Assembly: GCA_949130485.1 (NCBI GenBank)
Contig: OX422187.1
Location: 4,550,159 to 4,614,158, forward strand
Reading direction: 5' to 3'
From: Agelas oroides
Lineage: Eukaryota; Porifera; Demospongiae; Agelasida; Agelasidae
Length of the DNA: 64,000 nt
Under the pieces are notes generated by a model. It saw only the letters and a list, made by a program, of their open reading frames with translations, was not told the origin of the DNA and did not search any database. The translations under genes and the position numbers were made by a program. The first letter of the stretch is position 1, and every line of letters starts with the position of its first letter. Of the stretch, positions 24,501 to 35,400 are shown piece after piece.

Positions 24501-26955
24501 AACATGGTTCACAAGTAAATCATATGCAGCGCTCATGCAATGGCAGATACCAAGTATATGTACACATTAACAGTGCATTGAAAAAAATCCTCTACGTATG
24601 TTGTGGGGTATGATGAAAGCTGAGGGTATGGGAGGCTGGTAACAGCTAGGGCTAACTTTGAAATCCCTCGTCAAACAAAATAACACAAACAATAGAAAGC
24701 AATGTTGAGATTTAAATTGATTACATGAAGTCATTACTTTGTGTTGTGACTATTTTAAGGCTATGATGGACAGAAGAAAGAGACATGAGCTTCCCAAGAT
24801 GCAAGTGGGCTTCATTGATGCCATCTGCATGCCCCTTTATGAGGTAGGCTCAGTGTTACATGTTGATGATGTTTTGTATTTAAAATAAGCACAGTTTGCA
24901 GAATTGACAGGTAAGTTTTGTTACAACAACTTCATGTGTGAAAGCACTTTACAATTGTGACCTGTTACACCACTGATTTCACTATGGGCATATGGAACTC
25001 ATAACAGCTGGTACATAGTCATTGAAGACAGTTGTTTGAATAGTTTCAGTGACTGTATATGGCATGCTGTTTTTGCATGAGTCATGTTTGTATTCGTCCG
25101 ACTTAGCTCCTAGCTATGTGTAATGCTAGGTGGTAGTGTTACAGTATGGTACAGGAGGCATTCAAGCTAAGTGTTCAGAATCTTGTTGCTGGTTGATAAT
25201 TCGTGATAGGAAAATATATGGGCAGTCAATAAATGGTACCGGTGTTTGATAAGTGTCATGGTAATACACTAGGCTCACGTGCGCATGTGTGCTAGTTAGC
25301 TAAAAGAGGTTATTCTATTCGGCGAGAGCCTACTCTCTCGTTTGGTACAAGAACCAAGTTCCTATGTCGTTCCTGGACCGAGATATATCAAGTACAAGTT
25401 GTGTTCGATAATTGGCACTGCATATGCTATCCATAGCCTAAAAGACTTCTAGTGAATGGCCTACAGTGATTAAAGAGTTGATTCAAGGATCACGCTGAGT
25501 AATGCACTTATCAATGTTATGCCTCACTACCCTCCTACGAGGCCATAGTGAGGTAAGGTGGGAATTTGACTAATTGAAATGTCAATTGCCGCTATAGTGG
25601 GGCAGACCCTGCAGTCAAATCTCTTCCAAGAAGGTGGGAGATTACTGGAGATTTGTCCTCAGAGGTAATCAAATTCCCAACTATAGGGGCACCCTCTTCA
25701 GTCACACCCTCTGTCACATAGGAGACAGTGGGGCATAACATTGATAGGTGGATTACTTGTTAATTTTCCTGGGCAAGGACGATGCACTCTTCATGATAGC
25801 AATTAATTTTGCAGAAACTACAAAAACATGGCTACTGTGCAAGCATGCACTGGAGCACATGAACTACAAGTTTCTTTATCTTATTACCCTAGTCACCATC
25901 ACTCATGTGATAGTATTATACTGCAAGTGATGTAAAACTGGGCAGTGGCCTGGGAACAAGGCTGCCTACATGTAGCTATATTGTATATCACCATACAGAC
26001 TATAAATTGTGTTTACTATCAAGTATTTTGCTACTTGCAGATACTGGCGGAACTTCTTGAAGATCTCGATCCCTTATTTGAAGGGGTCAGAAATAACAGA
26101 AAGGAGTGGCAGGCACTGGCAGACAGACCCAGTATGTCAGTAGGACTGTGTATTCAGCAGGCCCACTGAGAGGGGGGGGGAGCAGGGAATACTTCCCCAG
26201 GGCCCCCGAACTTGTTTCGAGAAAAGGGGCCCCCATGAGGCTTTTAAATTAATTTTTATTTTTACTTTTCTGGGCTGCATCTTCACGCTATTTCATTTTC
26301 TTTCGCTTTCCATTGCATTGTCTGGACTCAATGGGTGAATGCTTGGGTAGAATAATCAGTAACGCTTTCAGTAAAGGATGGTTAGTGTAGGAAAATACTT
26401 TGAGCGTGTGTAAACACACCGTTAATTATTTGCCACACCTACTACGATTCATTAATTAGTTGCAAAATTGTGGCCGCGCTTCATGTGTGAAATCTTCCCC
26501 CAGCCCCCCCCTGCTCTCTCGGCGGCCCTGACCAACTGTGTAGGTTATGTTCGACCCAGGTGTTGTAAGTTGGCACCCCTGAAAAGATACCAGTACACCC
26601 AAAAAGATTGTATTTGTAGTACATGTCTGTAGCCATTTGCCACCGACAAGTATTGCACTTAGCTTGATGTGGATAGCAGTACTGTACTGGGAAGAACAGT
26701 GGTAGCACCACACTATGTGTTAATGGTATTCCCCTGCTTCACACAGGAACAAACCTATCTGACTCAGAAAACCAATCACGCACTTGCACAACTGTGGTAA
26801 GTGAGGAAGAAGGAAGGGAACAGAGGGACAACCTTAGCCAGTCCAGACCTGGGCCAGTCATTGCTTGGAGGAGTGACTCAGAGGGAGAAGGGTCACCACC
26901 AAGGGCACATCAGAGTATGCTCAAGTGCAGGAAGCTGAAATGTACACTCTTCTAG
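8136..26955 (+). CDS. PDE5/6/11-type cyclic nucleotide phosphodiesterase with C-terminal CaaX box
   Basis: Hydrolyses cAMP and/or cGMP. Recognised exons: 8136-8723, 8805-8894, 9460-9528, 9871-9960, 13393-13533, 16010-16073, 17045-17089, 19062-19125, 20551-20618, 20695-20787, 21268-21318, 21592-21738, 22094-22201, 22419-22528, 22599-22686, 22985-23085, 23295-23372, 24331-24469, 24760-24843, 26041-26131, 26747-26955. The first in-frame ATG after the stop at 8064 is 8136; the frame could be prolonged only from a GTG at 8088. GAF-A runs from LMDRG to [17 protein letters not shown] (NKXnF and DE motifs); GAF-B ends in [16 protein letters not shown]. The catalytic domain has [50 protein letters not shown] and the Gln-switch segment [15 protein letters not shown], so metal ligands are intact. 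Exon 13393-13533 ends in phase 0, but exon 16010-16073 needs two bases before it, so one GAF-B exon between them was not found. The tail is basic and ends KLKCTLF, a prenylation-type box. Closest in layout to PDE5, PDE6 and PDE11. Confidence 0.92.
9337..9374. repeat. (GT)n followed by poly-G
   Basis: A short GT run and G tract in PDE intron 2, just upstream of the GAF-A exon at 9460. Confidence 0.9.
10349..10766. mobile_element. Foldback MITE nested in the pogo-like element
   Basis: Arms of about 140 bp (10349-10490 and 10628-10766) are near-perfect reverse complements, starting AAGACTTAAAAAAACATT. The centre carries a second short hairpin with TAGCCTCATTCTCAGGCC-like arms (10556-10612). Confidence 0.85.
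11213..11501. mobile_element. MITE with perfect 9-bp target duplication
   Basis: Termini TAGTCTCGTGCCCAGACCCTC and its reverse complement are flanked by TCTCCAATC on both sides, a perfect 9-bp target duplication typical of MULEs. Inner arms contain AGGGTCTGGTGTTCTGA and its complement. Terminal pattern resembles the TAGCCTCGTTCCCAGGCC family. Confidence 0.85.
13602..14703. mobile_element. TA-flanked TIR element, copy 1, carrying a nested MITE
   Basis: Ends AGGGTGGTCGGAACTAA and TTAGTTCCGACCACCCT are flanked by TA. It lies in PDE intron 5. A second MITE (13754-14192) is inserted inside. Homologous in reverse orientation to 17200-18508: the segment GTGCGGATCCAAA and the following about 250 bp match. 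No transposase was recognised; it is non-autonomous. Confidence 0.85.
13754..14192. mobile_element. MULE-like MITE with 9-bp target duplication and two CRE palindromes
   Basis: Starts TAGCCTCGTTCCCAGGCCC and ends with the reverse complement. GCTGGATTA flanks both sides, giving a 9-bp target duplication that interrupts the host element cleanly. The inverted arms each contain TGACGTCA beside a CACGTGAG (13841-13848 and 14098-14105). Confidence 0.9.
15754..15900. repeat. (GT)n microsatellite
   Basis: A long, interrupted GT/TGCA tract in PDE intron 5. Open frames of 60 to 133 codons over it are artefacts. Confidence 0.95.
16306..16664. mobile_element. MITE with TAGCGATTCCGGA termini
   Basis: Inverted termini TAGCGATTCCGGA and TCCGGAATCGCTA; TCTACAG occurs at both flanks. 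It interrupts a diverged copy of the repeat seen at 43275-43855 (flanking motifs TTATCTGGGCACCACATAAGAATGTT-like on the left and AGGGAGGGATATAGCTGTTAC on the right). Confidence 0.75.
17200..18508. mobile_element. TIR element copy 2, opposite orientation, one end lost
   Basis: Starts after a TA with AGGGTGATCGGAACTAAT and is the reverse-orientation counterpart of 13602-14703; its other end stops at GGTTGTTAG, lacking the last about 15 bp. It holds an open frame at 17490-17885 (131 codons) with no recognisable transposase motif. It lies in PDE intron 7. Confidence 0.8.
18889..18990. repeat. Two-copy tandem repeat
   Basis: TGGAATGTA...GAGGTTCTTGCCAGCATACT and following bases are repeated in tandem with a unit of about 53 bp, 70 bp upstream of the PDE exon at 19062. 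Confidence 0.85.
19704..20411. mobile_element. hAT-like non-autonomous element
   Basis: Termini CAGTGGTGGATCTAGA and TAAATCCGCCACTG with adjacent G-rich and C-rich runs are typical of hAT-like elements. No exact 8-bp duplication was seen. An internal 20-bp tandem repeat (AAATCCAAACTGAAATCCAG, about three units from 20045) is included. Located in a PDE intron. Confidence 0.65.
21525..21587. repeat. (CA)n tract directly at a PDE 3' splice site
   Basis: A pure CA repeat of about 60 bp ends in CGTAG, the acceptor of the PDE exon at 21592. It replaces the usual pyrimidine tract. Confidence 0.95.
23488..24129. mobile_element. 640-bp MITE-like element, copy A, in PDE intron 17
   Basis: Subterminal inverted repeats ACCCCAAGATGC and GCATCTTGGGGT. 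Inside are TGACGTCA (23703-23710), AGCGCTTCGG motifs and GAGGGTAAAGCTTT. A second copy in opposite orientation lies at 36248-36878. No coding capacity is evident. Confidence 0.8.
25498..25760. mobile_element. Short TIR element in PDE intron 19
   Basis: Termini TGCACTTATCAATGTTATGCC and GGCATAACATTGATAGGTG are inverted copies. The same terminal motif (GGGGCATACCATTGATAGGTGCA) ends the repeats at 31272 and 34812. Confidence 0.7.
26158..26530. mobile_element. Inverted-repeat element, hAT-like ends, in last PDE intron
   Basis: Left end CAGGCCCACTGAGAGGGG and right end CTCTCGGCGGCCCTG form imperfect inverted repeats with G-rich and C-rich inner arms (GGGAATACTTCCCCAGGGC against TCTTCCCCCAGCCC). 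No coding capacity. Confidence 0.6.
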
Positions 26956-27857
26956 CTACAACTATATATTGTCCAGACACATGCTCTCTGTCTACCTGCC
27001 CATTTATCACAGGCTCTGTACTCTCTTCACTATGTAATTTATTAAGATGAGAATGTGGAGCAAGCATGGCAAGGGAAACCATTCAGCAGGGCATCTCTCC
27101 TCCTGATATAAAAGTGTTTCCAGTTGACCCCTGACAGACTTTTGGTGGCATATTTAGATTACCTGTGAGTCAGTAGCTACCACCTGTAAAGTCATGACAC
27201 TCAATAAGTAGAAGATTGTGGGGGCTGTTGGTTGCCTAGTGGTTGTGGCTCAGTAGTCAGAGCACTGCATGGCAGCTCACATCAGTCCAGTGGCTGATTG
27301 ATGGCTTTTCACCTTCCACTACTTTGCCTCATAACCTTCAATGTACCATTATTTCTAGATGTTTCTATAGCTACAAGCTATGTGATGAAAGTCAAAACAC
27401 TGTCTTGTATTCTTCAGTAGATTTGCACCCCAGCTTCGTGAGTAATGTATCATGTGTAAATAATAGCCTTGTTGCCTGGCTCCTGAGAAGCCCTATACGT
27501 TGATCCTTAAACTCAGGCACTATATATTAATGTAGTACAAGTAGCAAACCGATAGTGAAGGAAACTCAAACAAGAGTCCTCAAATCACCGAACTTTGCAT
27601 GGAAAGTTGGAACTATCTATAGGCGACTCAAGAATGCTAACAAGCTGTCAAAAGTGGAAAGACATAGCCAGCATGCAGACCATGATGCACTGCCCTTGCA
27701 TGCTCTTTTGAAGCCAATCGTAAGGCACAACGGGGTCCCTCAATAAAAGGCCTGGGAAGGAGGCTAGTCCGCGACCTCTTGTGCATGATCGTGACCTAGT
27801 AGTGGGCGGAGCAAATAAATCAATTAGAATTAGATCCGCCCACTTTTTCTAGCAGCG
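26956..27857. other. Intergenic between PDE and GNS
   Basis: About 900 bp with no recognised gene. A stretch near 27240-27300 (GTGGCTCAGTAGTCAGAGCA) looks like a tRNA A box, but no matching B box was found, so only a decayed tRNA-derived SINE is possible. It should contain the PDE 3' UTR and the GNS promoter, same strand. Confidence 0.5.
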
Positions 27858-29594
27858 ATGAAGACAGTTCTTGTCATTTACATCGCTGCCCTCGCCTGCT
27901 GTCTGGCCGGTGGAAAGGCGGCCACCCTTCCCAACATTGTGTTTCTGCTCACGGACGACCAGGATGTTACTGCAAATTCACTGGACTACATGCCAAATTT
28001 GAACAAGCTCTTGCGGCAAGAGGGCGTGGAGTTCCTGAACTATTTTGTCTCCACAGGGCTCTGCTGTCCGAGCCGCTCCACCATTATCCGCGGTCAGTAC
28101 TGTCACAACACGAAGATATGGGACAATGGCGACCTCAACAACAATACTTATCTTAGTGGTGGCTTCAAGAAAGCTGTTGCAGAGGGGCTTGAGAACGTGA
28201 CAATTGCTACACAGATGAAGGATGCTGGATATGAAACATTTCTCATTGGAAAGTATCTCAATGGATACAGTGACACTCATGCTTCCCATGTTCCGGTAGG
28301 CTGGGACCATTGGTATGGGATGACAGATACAAGCTACTTCGGACCACACTTCTCCGTCCAGGGCAAACTTCTCAAAACACCAAAAGAAACCTATCAAACC
28401 GACTTCATTAGTAATATGTCATTATCTCTTCTGAAGGAACGAGACAGAAGTAAACCATTCTTTATCTATATAGCTCCATTTGCTCCTCATGCACCCTCGC
28501 TCCCAGCTCCAAGACATGCACACTTGTTCAACAATGTCACTGCACCACGATACCCTTCCTATAACCCCGGTGATAAGTTACAGCAAATGAAACCATCTTG
28601 GATCAAACGTCTACCCCCACTTGATGATTCTCAAATTGCATCCATTGATGCATTCTACAGAAATCGTCTTCGTGCTCTGCAAGCTGTTGATGAAATGCTG
28701 CAGAATATCACTCTATTTCTTCAAGAAGAAGGCATTGATGACAACACATTTATTTTCTACATGGGTGACAATGGACAGCATCTTGGAGACTACCGTCTTC
28801 CCGCTGGAAAGAGACAAGCATATGATACAGACATTAGAGTTCCCTTTCTTGCTAAAGGACCTGGTTTAGTTGGAGGGACGAAAGTTACAGAAGTTGTGAT
28901 GAGCATTGATCTTCTTCCTACTTGGGTTGAGATGGCTCAAGGAAGCTTGCCCTCCACATATGAGGTGGATGGAAAGAGTTTGGTACCTCTTCTGTTCAAT
29001 CAAATACCACCTCACCCACAGGTAAACACTTTCCGCTCTATAGCACTTGCTGAAATGTTTGGTGGGTCTTCAAACATGGGCACAAGGTATCACGGAATGT
29101 ATGGTTTTGAGAAAAACAAATTCTGGAACAACACTTACCAAGCTATTCGTGTGATCAATGGAAGTGACTGGGCTGCAAATGCAAACTGGCTTTACGCAGA
29201 ATGGTGCACAGGAGAGAGAGAATTTTACAATGTTACAGCTGACCGCCATCAAGTGTACAACATTATTGATGAGGTCGATTCTTCCTTGCTAGAGAAACTC
29301 ACAGTTACAGTTGAACACCTGGGAAACTGTGTAGGCAAGTCTTGCAGCAACATAGACCTTGGTACAATAAACAAGAATGGTAGCAAAGCTCCTTTTTCTC
29401 ACTGCTATAATCCACCAGACATGCCTGGTAAGTCACTGGATGATAGCATTTGGGAGCAACTGGAAAAGGACTATTCCCTTTGTGAGGTCGTACTATTCAA
29501 CGGTTTTCCTTACTCTGACAGTGACATTGTTTCTGAGCAAGTGACAGATCTGTGGGAGCTGTGCTTCAAGTGGCAGAACCATGCTCAAGTTTGA
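27858..29594 (+). CDS. GNS: N-acetylglucosamine-6-sulfatase, intronless
   Basis: Lysosomal enzyme that removes 6-O-sulfate from GlcNAc-6-sulfate at chain ends during heparan/keratan sulfate breakdown. 578 residues, near the family's usual size (human about 550). Signal peptide MKTVLVIYIAALACCLAGGKA. The metal-binding DDQD segment follows at about residue 33. The sulfatase signature CCPSRSTIIRGQY at about 69 contains the CxPSR cysteine converted to formylglycine. Further marks are GKYLNGY, APFAPHAP, and FYMGDNGQHLGDYRLPAGK with the DNG metal ligands. Many N-glycosylation sequons (NNT, NVT, NMS, NGS) fit a lysosomal protein. The start ATG follows AGCAGCG. The gene has no introns, unlike its neighbours; GNS in vertebrates is multi-exon, so intron loss or retroposition is likely. 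All key residues are present. Confidence 0.95.
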   Translation: MKTVLVIYIAALACCLAGGKAATLPNIVFLLTDDQDVTANSLDYMPNLNKLLRQEGVEFLNYFVSTGLCCPSRSTIIRGQYCHNTKIWDNGDLNNNTYLSGGFKKAVAEGLENVTIATQMKDAGYETFLIGKYLNGYSDTHASHVPVGWDHWYGMTDTSYFGPHFSVQGKLLKTPKETYQTDFISNMSLSLLKERDRSKPFFIYIAPFAPHAPSLPAPRHAHLFNNVTAPRYPSYNPGDKLQQMKPSWIKRLPPLDDSQIASIDAFYRNRLRALQAVDEMLQNITLFLQEEGIDDNTFIFYMGDNGQHLGDYRLPAGKRQAYDTDIRVPFLAKGPGLVGGTKVTEVVMSIDLLPTWVEMAQGSLPSTYEVDGKSLVPLLFNQIPPHPQVNTFRSIALAEMFGGSSNMGTRYHGMYGFEKNKFWNNTYQAIRVINGSDWAANANWLYAEWCTGEREFYNVTADRHQVYNIIDEVDSSLLEKLTVTVEHLGNCVGKSCSNIDLGTINKNGSKAPFSHCYNPPDMPGKSLDDSIWEQLEKDYSLCEVVLFNGFPYSDSDIVSEQVTDLWELCFKWQNHAQV

Positions 29595-29668
29595 ACACCA
29601 GCTAGAACACAGTAGCCGACTGTTACACAGACACACATGTATTTACCTTGCTGAGCTAGCCCTAGTCT

Positions 29669-29734
29669 GGCGAAGCCAGACCCGAGCGTGAAGCGCTGCT
29701 TGGGTTTGGCTTCGCCAGACTCAAGCTTTTACTT
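29669..29734. repeat. Short hairpin
   Basis: TCTGGCGAAGCCAGAC and GGTTTGGCTTCGCCAGA form a stem with a short loop 75 bp after the GNS stop. Probably a MITE remnant; a similar GTAGCCAGACTC stem occurs at 58330. Confidence 0.7.
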
Positions 29735-30519
29735 CCTGTTTGCATTGCAGTCCCGGATCGGATGATCCTACATTCAGTAATAAACGGAAATGACGTAATA
29801 TATTTTGAGCGAGAGATCGAGACTGATGAAAGACGATGAGTCACTCTGGCTTGAAAAAGAAGGTATTGGGGTGGGTTAAATAGCTTGAGGACACGGTTAA
29901 AAGTTAGGTCATAGAGTGAGATTTATGTCCAGCGCAGCGATGAAAGTGCCGAAGGGGTGGGCAAATTACAAATCCAAGTATAGTTTGGCACTTCAGCCTG
30001 GGGCGTTTTACTTTCACAGTATATGCAGAGTAGTCTCGTAGAGCCAGAATCTCTATTCTGGCATAAATCCGAACCCAGACTGGGTGAGGAAGGGTCTGAG
30101 TACTACAAATTATGGTGGTGTCTGTATTGATGTGTGGTTCAATTTGAACATGTGGTATAACATGAAAGTGTTGAAATTTGGGAACATAGGGGCTCGATTT
30201 CTGGCACTGTAGCTGTCTTGGCTGGCTGTAGAAAGGCTTTGTCAGCACTGGCAGGGACATATCTATCCTTTTTAGCACAAACAGGCGTACAAACCGCTCC
30301 TCTGCCTTTGTAGGGGCTCCATTTCTGGCACTGTAAACAGTTTTCAGTCGGGAGAAGCAGTTGGTGGTTGAAGAGCCCTGACCATTGTAAGCTCACTAAT
30401 GAGTGGGTGTGGTAGAGGTCATGAACCCTATAAGAGAATTGATGGAAAACCCTTGGCTCAAGTTTCCAGTGGTATAGCTCGGTGCAGAAGTGGAATTCGG
30501 AATCAGATAAGACATCCAT

Positions 30520-31540
30520 AGCTTCAGAAAGGGGTGTCTCTAATCACTGGACTGGAATATTGAATGGGTGGTATAGAATGGAAAATGGAATGGAATGGTC
30601 ATTGTACACACTGACATTTAACTCATGTAGCTGGCGCTGCTCAATCCAGGTCCAGCCACATAATAGGGCTATAATCTCACCATAGAGGCTGTATGAACAA
30701 TTCCAGTATTGCTGGCATACTTTCTTGTCCGGTATCATGATGTCACTGTCAGCTTCCCTAAATCGGGATCCCCTGGACCAGTCCACTGCTACTATGCAGC
30801 TAATAACTAGCTACAGTATCATCAAGGAAGGCTGCTACTAAGGTTGAGAGACCTAGGAGTGACTGAGGATCAAGATGGATCAAAGTGAAGAGACTGATGA
30901 TTGAGCACTAATTTCTGCCTACAACAACTGGGGCTTGATGGCGGGTTGGAGGGGAATTGACATGTCGTAATGGAACAAGCCCCCATACCTGAGGTACAAA
31001 CCATGTACCATCCCTCTACATATCCCTTACAAATACCCCATATCTCCCTGTCATGCACAGTGTGTGACAGTGAGATATGGGTGTTTGTGAAATCCAGAGT
31101 TTTCTAAAGACATTTACCACAATGAAAGAGAATGTGTATGCCATTTGAGTGGATTGGGACACTCCCAACAAAGTACCAGCCCCTTGGAAGATCCCAATGG
31201 CAAATCCCCCTCCTTTCTCCAACATCTGCCCCAGGTATGCAAGGTGGGGCATACCATTGATAGGTGCATTATTGTTCATGAATAACTCTGGCTTTGCAAG
31301 ACTACCATAACTATTACTTGATAATGAGGTATCTATAGTACCATGCTTGGATATAGAAGCATGCATGTTGGCAATGCCAACTTGTTCACTCTGTGGTGAG
31401 ATAGCAGCCTTAGAGATACAGTACGTAGTTCAACCTACATGTAGATTGAACAGCGCCAGCTACACGAGTTAGATGTCACTGTGTACATTCACTGTCCATT
31501 CCATATTCCAGTCCAGCGATTAGAGACACCCCTTCAGAAA
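30520..31540. mobile_element. Foldback element with nested repeat
   Basis: Arms of about 100 bp (30528-30645 and 31445-31535), with motifs GAAAGGGGTGTCTCTAATC and GATTAGAGACACCCCTTC, are reverse complements. Between them lies the dispersed repeat 30930-31272. No gene was found in 29740-31780. Confidence 0.75.
30930..31272. repeat. Dispersed 340-bp repeat, copy 1
   Basis: Matches 34463-34812 in the same orientation (shared GGGGAATTGACATGTC, TACATATCCCTTACAAATACC, AATCCCCCTCCTTTCTCCAAC). It ends with the ATTGATAGGTGCATT terminus shared with 25498-25760. Confidence 0.85.
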
Positions 31541-31778
31541 GACTTCTAGAAATTGAAACTCAGTGTATAATGGGTTAAGTTTCTATTGTATCAAGGGAAG
31601 GTATAGATGCCTGGTATCAGCCTGTATAGATCAGGACTGTAGAAAGTATTTGATGCCTGTGACAGCCATATAGTCCAAGTTTTACCCCCACAAGACTACT
31701 TAAAGTGCACTATATTTGTTTCTGTCTGTAGTATTTGCAGAGGGCACATAACCTTATTTGGAAATCTGGACACAATCA

Positions 31779-32450
31779 GTAAGTTGTAAATGTGAATGTT
31801 TCTATGTCTTGGCAATGAAACTGAAAATTTAATACTTCACTCCGCTGTGAGAAGGTCATTCTATGCTTGAGCTCTGTGTTTTCCAAGAATTAATTCTTTA
31901 GAGCAGCCATAGAGGTGATCCTGCGTAAAACAATGACCACCATAGTGTAATTAATCCCTGGTCTTGCACTTAGCTGAAATGTACGTATAACATACCAGTA
32001 AGATGTAAATGTGAATGTTTTCATGTCTTGGCAATGAAACTGAAAATTTAATACTTCACTCCGCTGTGAGAAGGTCATTCTATGCTTGAGCTCTGTGTTT
32101 TCCAAGAGTTAATTCTTTAGAGCAGCCATAGAGGTGATCCTGCATAAAACAATGACCACCATAGTGTAATTAATCCCTGGTCTTGCACTTAGCTGAAATG
32201 TACGTATAACGTACCAGTAAGTTGTAAATGTGAATGTTTTCATATCTTGGCAATGAAACTGAAAATTTAATGCTTCGCTCTGATGTGAGGTCATTCTATG
32301 CTTGAGCTCTGTGTTTTCCTTGTTTTCCAAGGGTTAATTAACTGAGTAACTCTTTAGAGCAGCCATGGAGGTGTCCTACATAAAACAATGTCCACCACAG
32401 TCTGGTTCCTGCATGCACTTAGCTAAAATGTAAGTATAACATGCCGTACT
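31779..32450. repeat. 219-bp tandem repeat, about three copies
   Basis: Units start at 31779, 31998 and 32217 (GTAAG[T/A]TGTAAATGTGAATG). The first two are nearly identical and the third diverges towards its end. The array stops some 25 bp before the first recognised golgin-45 exon. Open frames in it repeat with the unit and are not genes. Confidence 0.95.
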
Positions 32451-32474
32451 AAAATGCTTAATCTTCTTCTATAG

Positions 32475-35400
32475 GAAACTTCAAGCCAGTGTGGAGCCAT
32501 TCATTCATCAGCCACCACACCAATCACAGCTGCAAACAGGTAGAGTATGATGTTACATAACACTATAGGTTGCTCTAATATACTTGTACTGCTCAGTGCA
32601 GTGAAAAGAAATATGCTATATATTCATGCTTCATGCAGTCTTGTGCATGTAAGCTGTTGTTCATGGTACTATATACACTCCATCTTCCAGCAGGACAAAA
32701 ATGTGCTCCCATACTGGAACGAAGCAATTCAGATCCAGCCTTCACTGGTTCCCCCCCAACACCCGGTACACTACGGGATGGAGACCAGAAGGTTGAACGG
32801 ATGGACTCATGCAGTGACTCAGATTCAATGTCACTTTACAGCTTCAGGAGTCTTCCAATATCAGACCTTCACCGGCTTGAGGGAACTACCACTGTTCCCC
32901 AACAAAAAGAGACGTTGGCTAGAGAGCAAGTTGGATCCCTTTATGTGTCTCCAAACAGCAGCCCTGTGGTTCAGAAATCACCATTAAGTCCTCATTTCTA
33001 TCCATTTTCATCTACCCCAGCTGCAAATACTGGCACATATGGTTGCCACTATGCCAACTACAGTGCAAGTGATCAAGGAGTGTCCAGTGGCATGAAGTCA
33101 GCTACAGAGGAAGGAAAACTTTCTGCACAGCTTAAGGTCCAGATGGAAGTCAACCGAGAGCTGAAGAGACTTTTAGTGGCCTCTATAGGTGGTGACATAC
33201 AGCTCCGTCTTGATCAGATTGTACAAGAAAAGGCTGAACTCTCAAGAAATTTGGATACCTCCCTGCAGCAGCTGGCTGAAAACAACGAGGACTTGGATCG
33301 TCTCTCAATAGAATGTGACATCTGGCGTAGCAAATTTCTGGCAAGTCGAATGATGATTGATGAACTAGCCAGCTGGAAAGCAGAGCTCTCGATGCAATTC
33401 AAAGATAGTCAAAAAGCTCTTCATTGCCTCATGAAAGAGAGGAACAAGCTCTGTCAAGAGCTTAGTGAATGCAACTCATATTTACAGAGAACTGTTGAGA
33501 GTCTGCAGCAGCTAGTCACTCAAAGGAGTGACACAGGTGTGCATGGTGAAGGTGGCAGTATTGCTCAGCAGGCGAGTGGTTACAGTGGGAGAGTTGCAAC
33601 TGTGTTGCCTGTGCAGTACCCAAAGAAAGGTATAACATAATTGTGAGTTGAGGTTCACTGCGGTCATGGGAAATGAGTCGAAAGGAACACATAACCTGAG
33701 CAAGCATGCCCCATACTGTAATGCAGTGGTGTACTCTGTCAATCTGTGGAAAACAAGTGTGTTGCACTATCAGGGTTTCATTTTGGGGTATATAGGGGCT
33801 ATAACAAGCTAATATAGAATGCATACAAGATAGCTACATAGTAAAATTCATTTTCAAGCCCATGTCAATTTTTAAACGAAACCCTGACTATCACTCCCAT
33901 GTTGGGAAGAAAGAGTTCAGGCGCATGCAAGGGGACAAGGAGTGCTAATATCTGCACATCAGGGTGATGAGCTAACATGTTTATCTCGTGATTGTGCTGG
34001 TTATACAGTACACAAATTTGAGGGAAGAAAATTGTGCAGTAAAGCATTTGCTTGTATGTGAAGTTATTTCAAGCAAGTAGACTTCCTTTGGACAATACTC
34101 TGTAGCTGCACAATCTATAATTAACCCTTGGCGCACATGCGCGAGGGGTACAGTAGTTGTCCTGTGTGTCTGTGTGTCCGTTTTCTCTATTCTACCTTCT
34201 CGCGCTTTTAGGCGTCCAACGAGAGGTATCAGCGGCTACAGCGCGGAAAATGCAGTAAAACTAAAAAGCCGTTTTCTCTAAAACTGCTTAGTTCTAAAGT
34301 TAGAAGCGTTATAAACTTACCGTGACTAAGTCAGCCATTTTCTTGACGTGCAATGTTTCCGTATACCTCTCCATAACATGTACGTAACGGTAATGTGTGA
34401 TCACGTACGCGGTATTGTGGTTTTTCAGTCGAACTTGTGCACCTATCAGTGGTATGCCCTACCTCCAATACCTGGGGCTCAGTGGGGGAAAAGAGGGGAA
34501 TTGACATGTCCTAATGGAACAAGCCCCCATACCAAGGGCACAATCCTGCGTACCATCCCCCTACATATCCCTTACAAATACCCCGGCTCCCTGTTGTGCA
34601 CAGTGTGTGACAGGGAGATATGGGTGTTTGTGAAATTCACAAAGAATTTCCAAAAACATTTTTAACACAATGAAAGAGAGCAATTTGAGTGGTTTGGAAC
34701 AATCCTGACTAAGTACCAACCCCTCAGGGAAGATTCTGAAGACAAATCCCCCTCCTTTCTCCAACATTTGCCCCAAGATATGCTAGGTGGGGCACACAAT
34801 TGATAGGCGCATTAGACATTTGTGACTGTCTTTTACGAGAGGTTCAGAAAGGTATGCCCACAGTGTAATACCGTAGTGCATGGAATGGAGCGCAATAGGT
34901 CTATGCATCTGAGAAAGGTATGCCCACAGTGTAATACTGTAGTGCATGGAATGGAGTGCAATAGGTCTATGCATCTGAGAAAGGTATGCCCACAGTGTAA
35001 TACTGTAGTGCATGGAATGGAGTGCAATAGGTCTATGCGTCTGAGAAAGGTATGCCCACAGTGTAATACTGTATAGTGCACGTGAAGAGGTCAGTTTGTG
35101 ACTGTGGCCATGCCTTTGCATCGAAGAAAAGGAACGCACGGTGTACTGCAGTTGGGGAGCCTGAGAATGCAATGAAACGTAGAAAGGCCTTACTGTCTAT
35201 AGTTATTAGTGAGGAAAGAGAGAGACAAAGTCCGCAAAGCGAGTAAGAGAGCTTCTGAAACATGTGAGCAGACTTTGCACAGGCAAGAACAGAACCGAAC
35301 ACATATAGCAAGCATGAGAGCTTCTGAAACATTTGAATAGACTTTGCACAGGCAAGAACAGAACCGAACACATATAGCAAGCATGAGAGCTTCTGAAACA

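Noticed and set aside
34851-35085. CRISPR-like array
   Set aside because: The 66-bp units are contiguous with no unique spacers and are in frame; they are tandem coding repeats in a eukaryotic intron.
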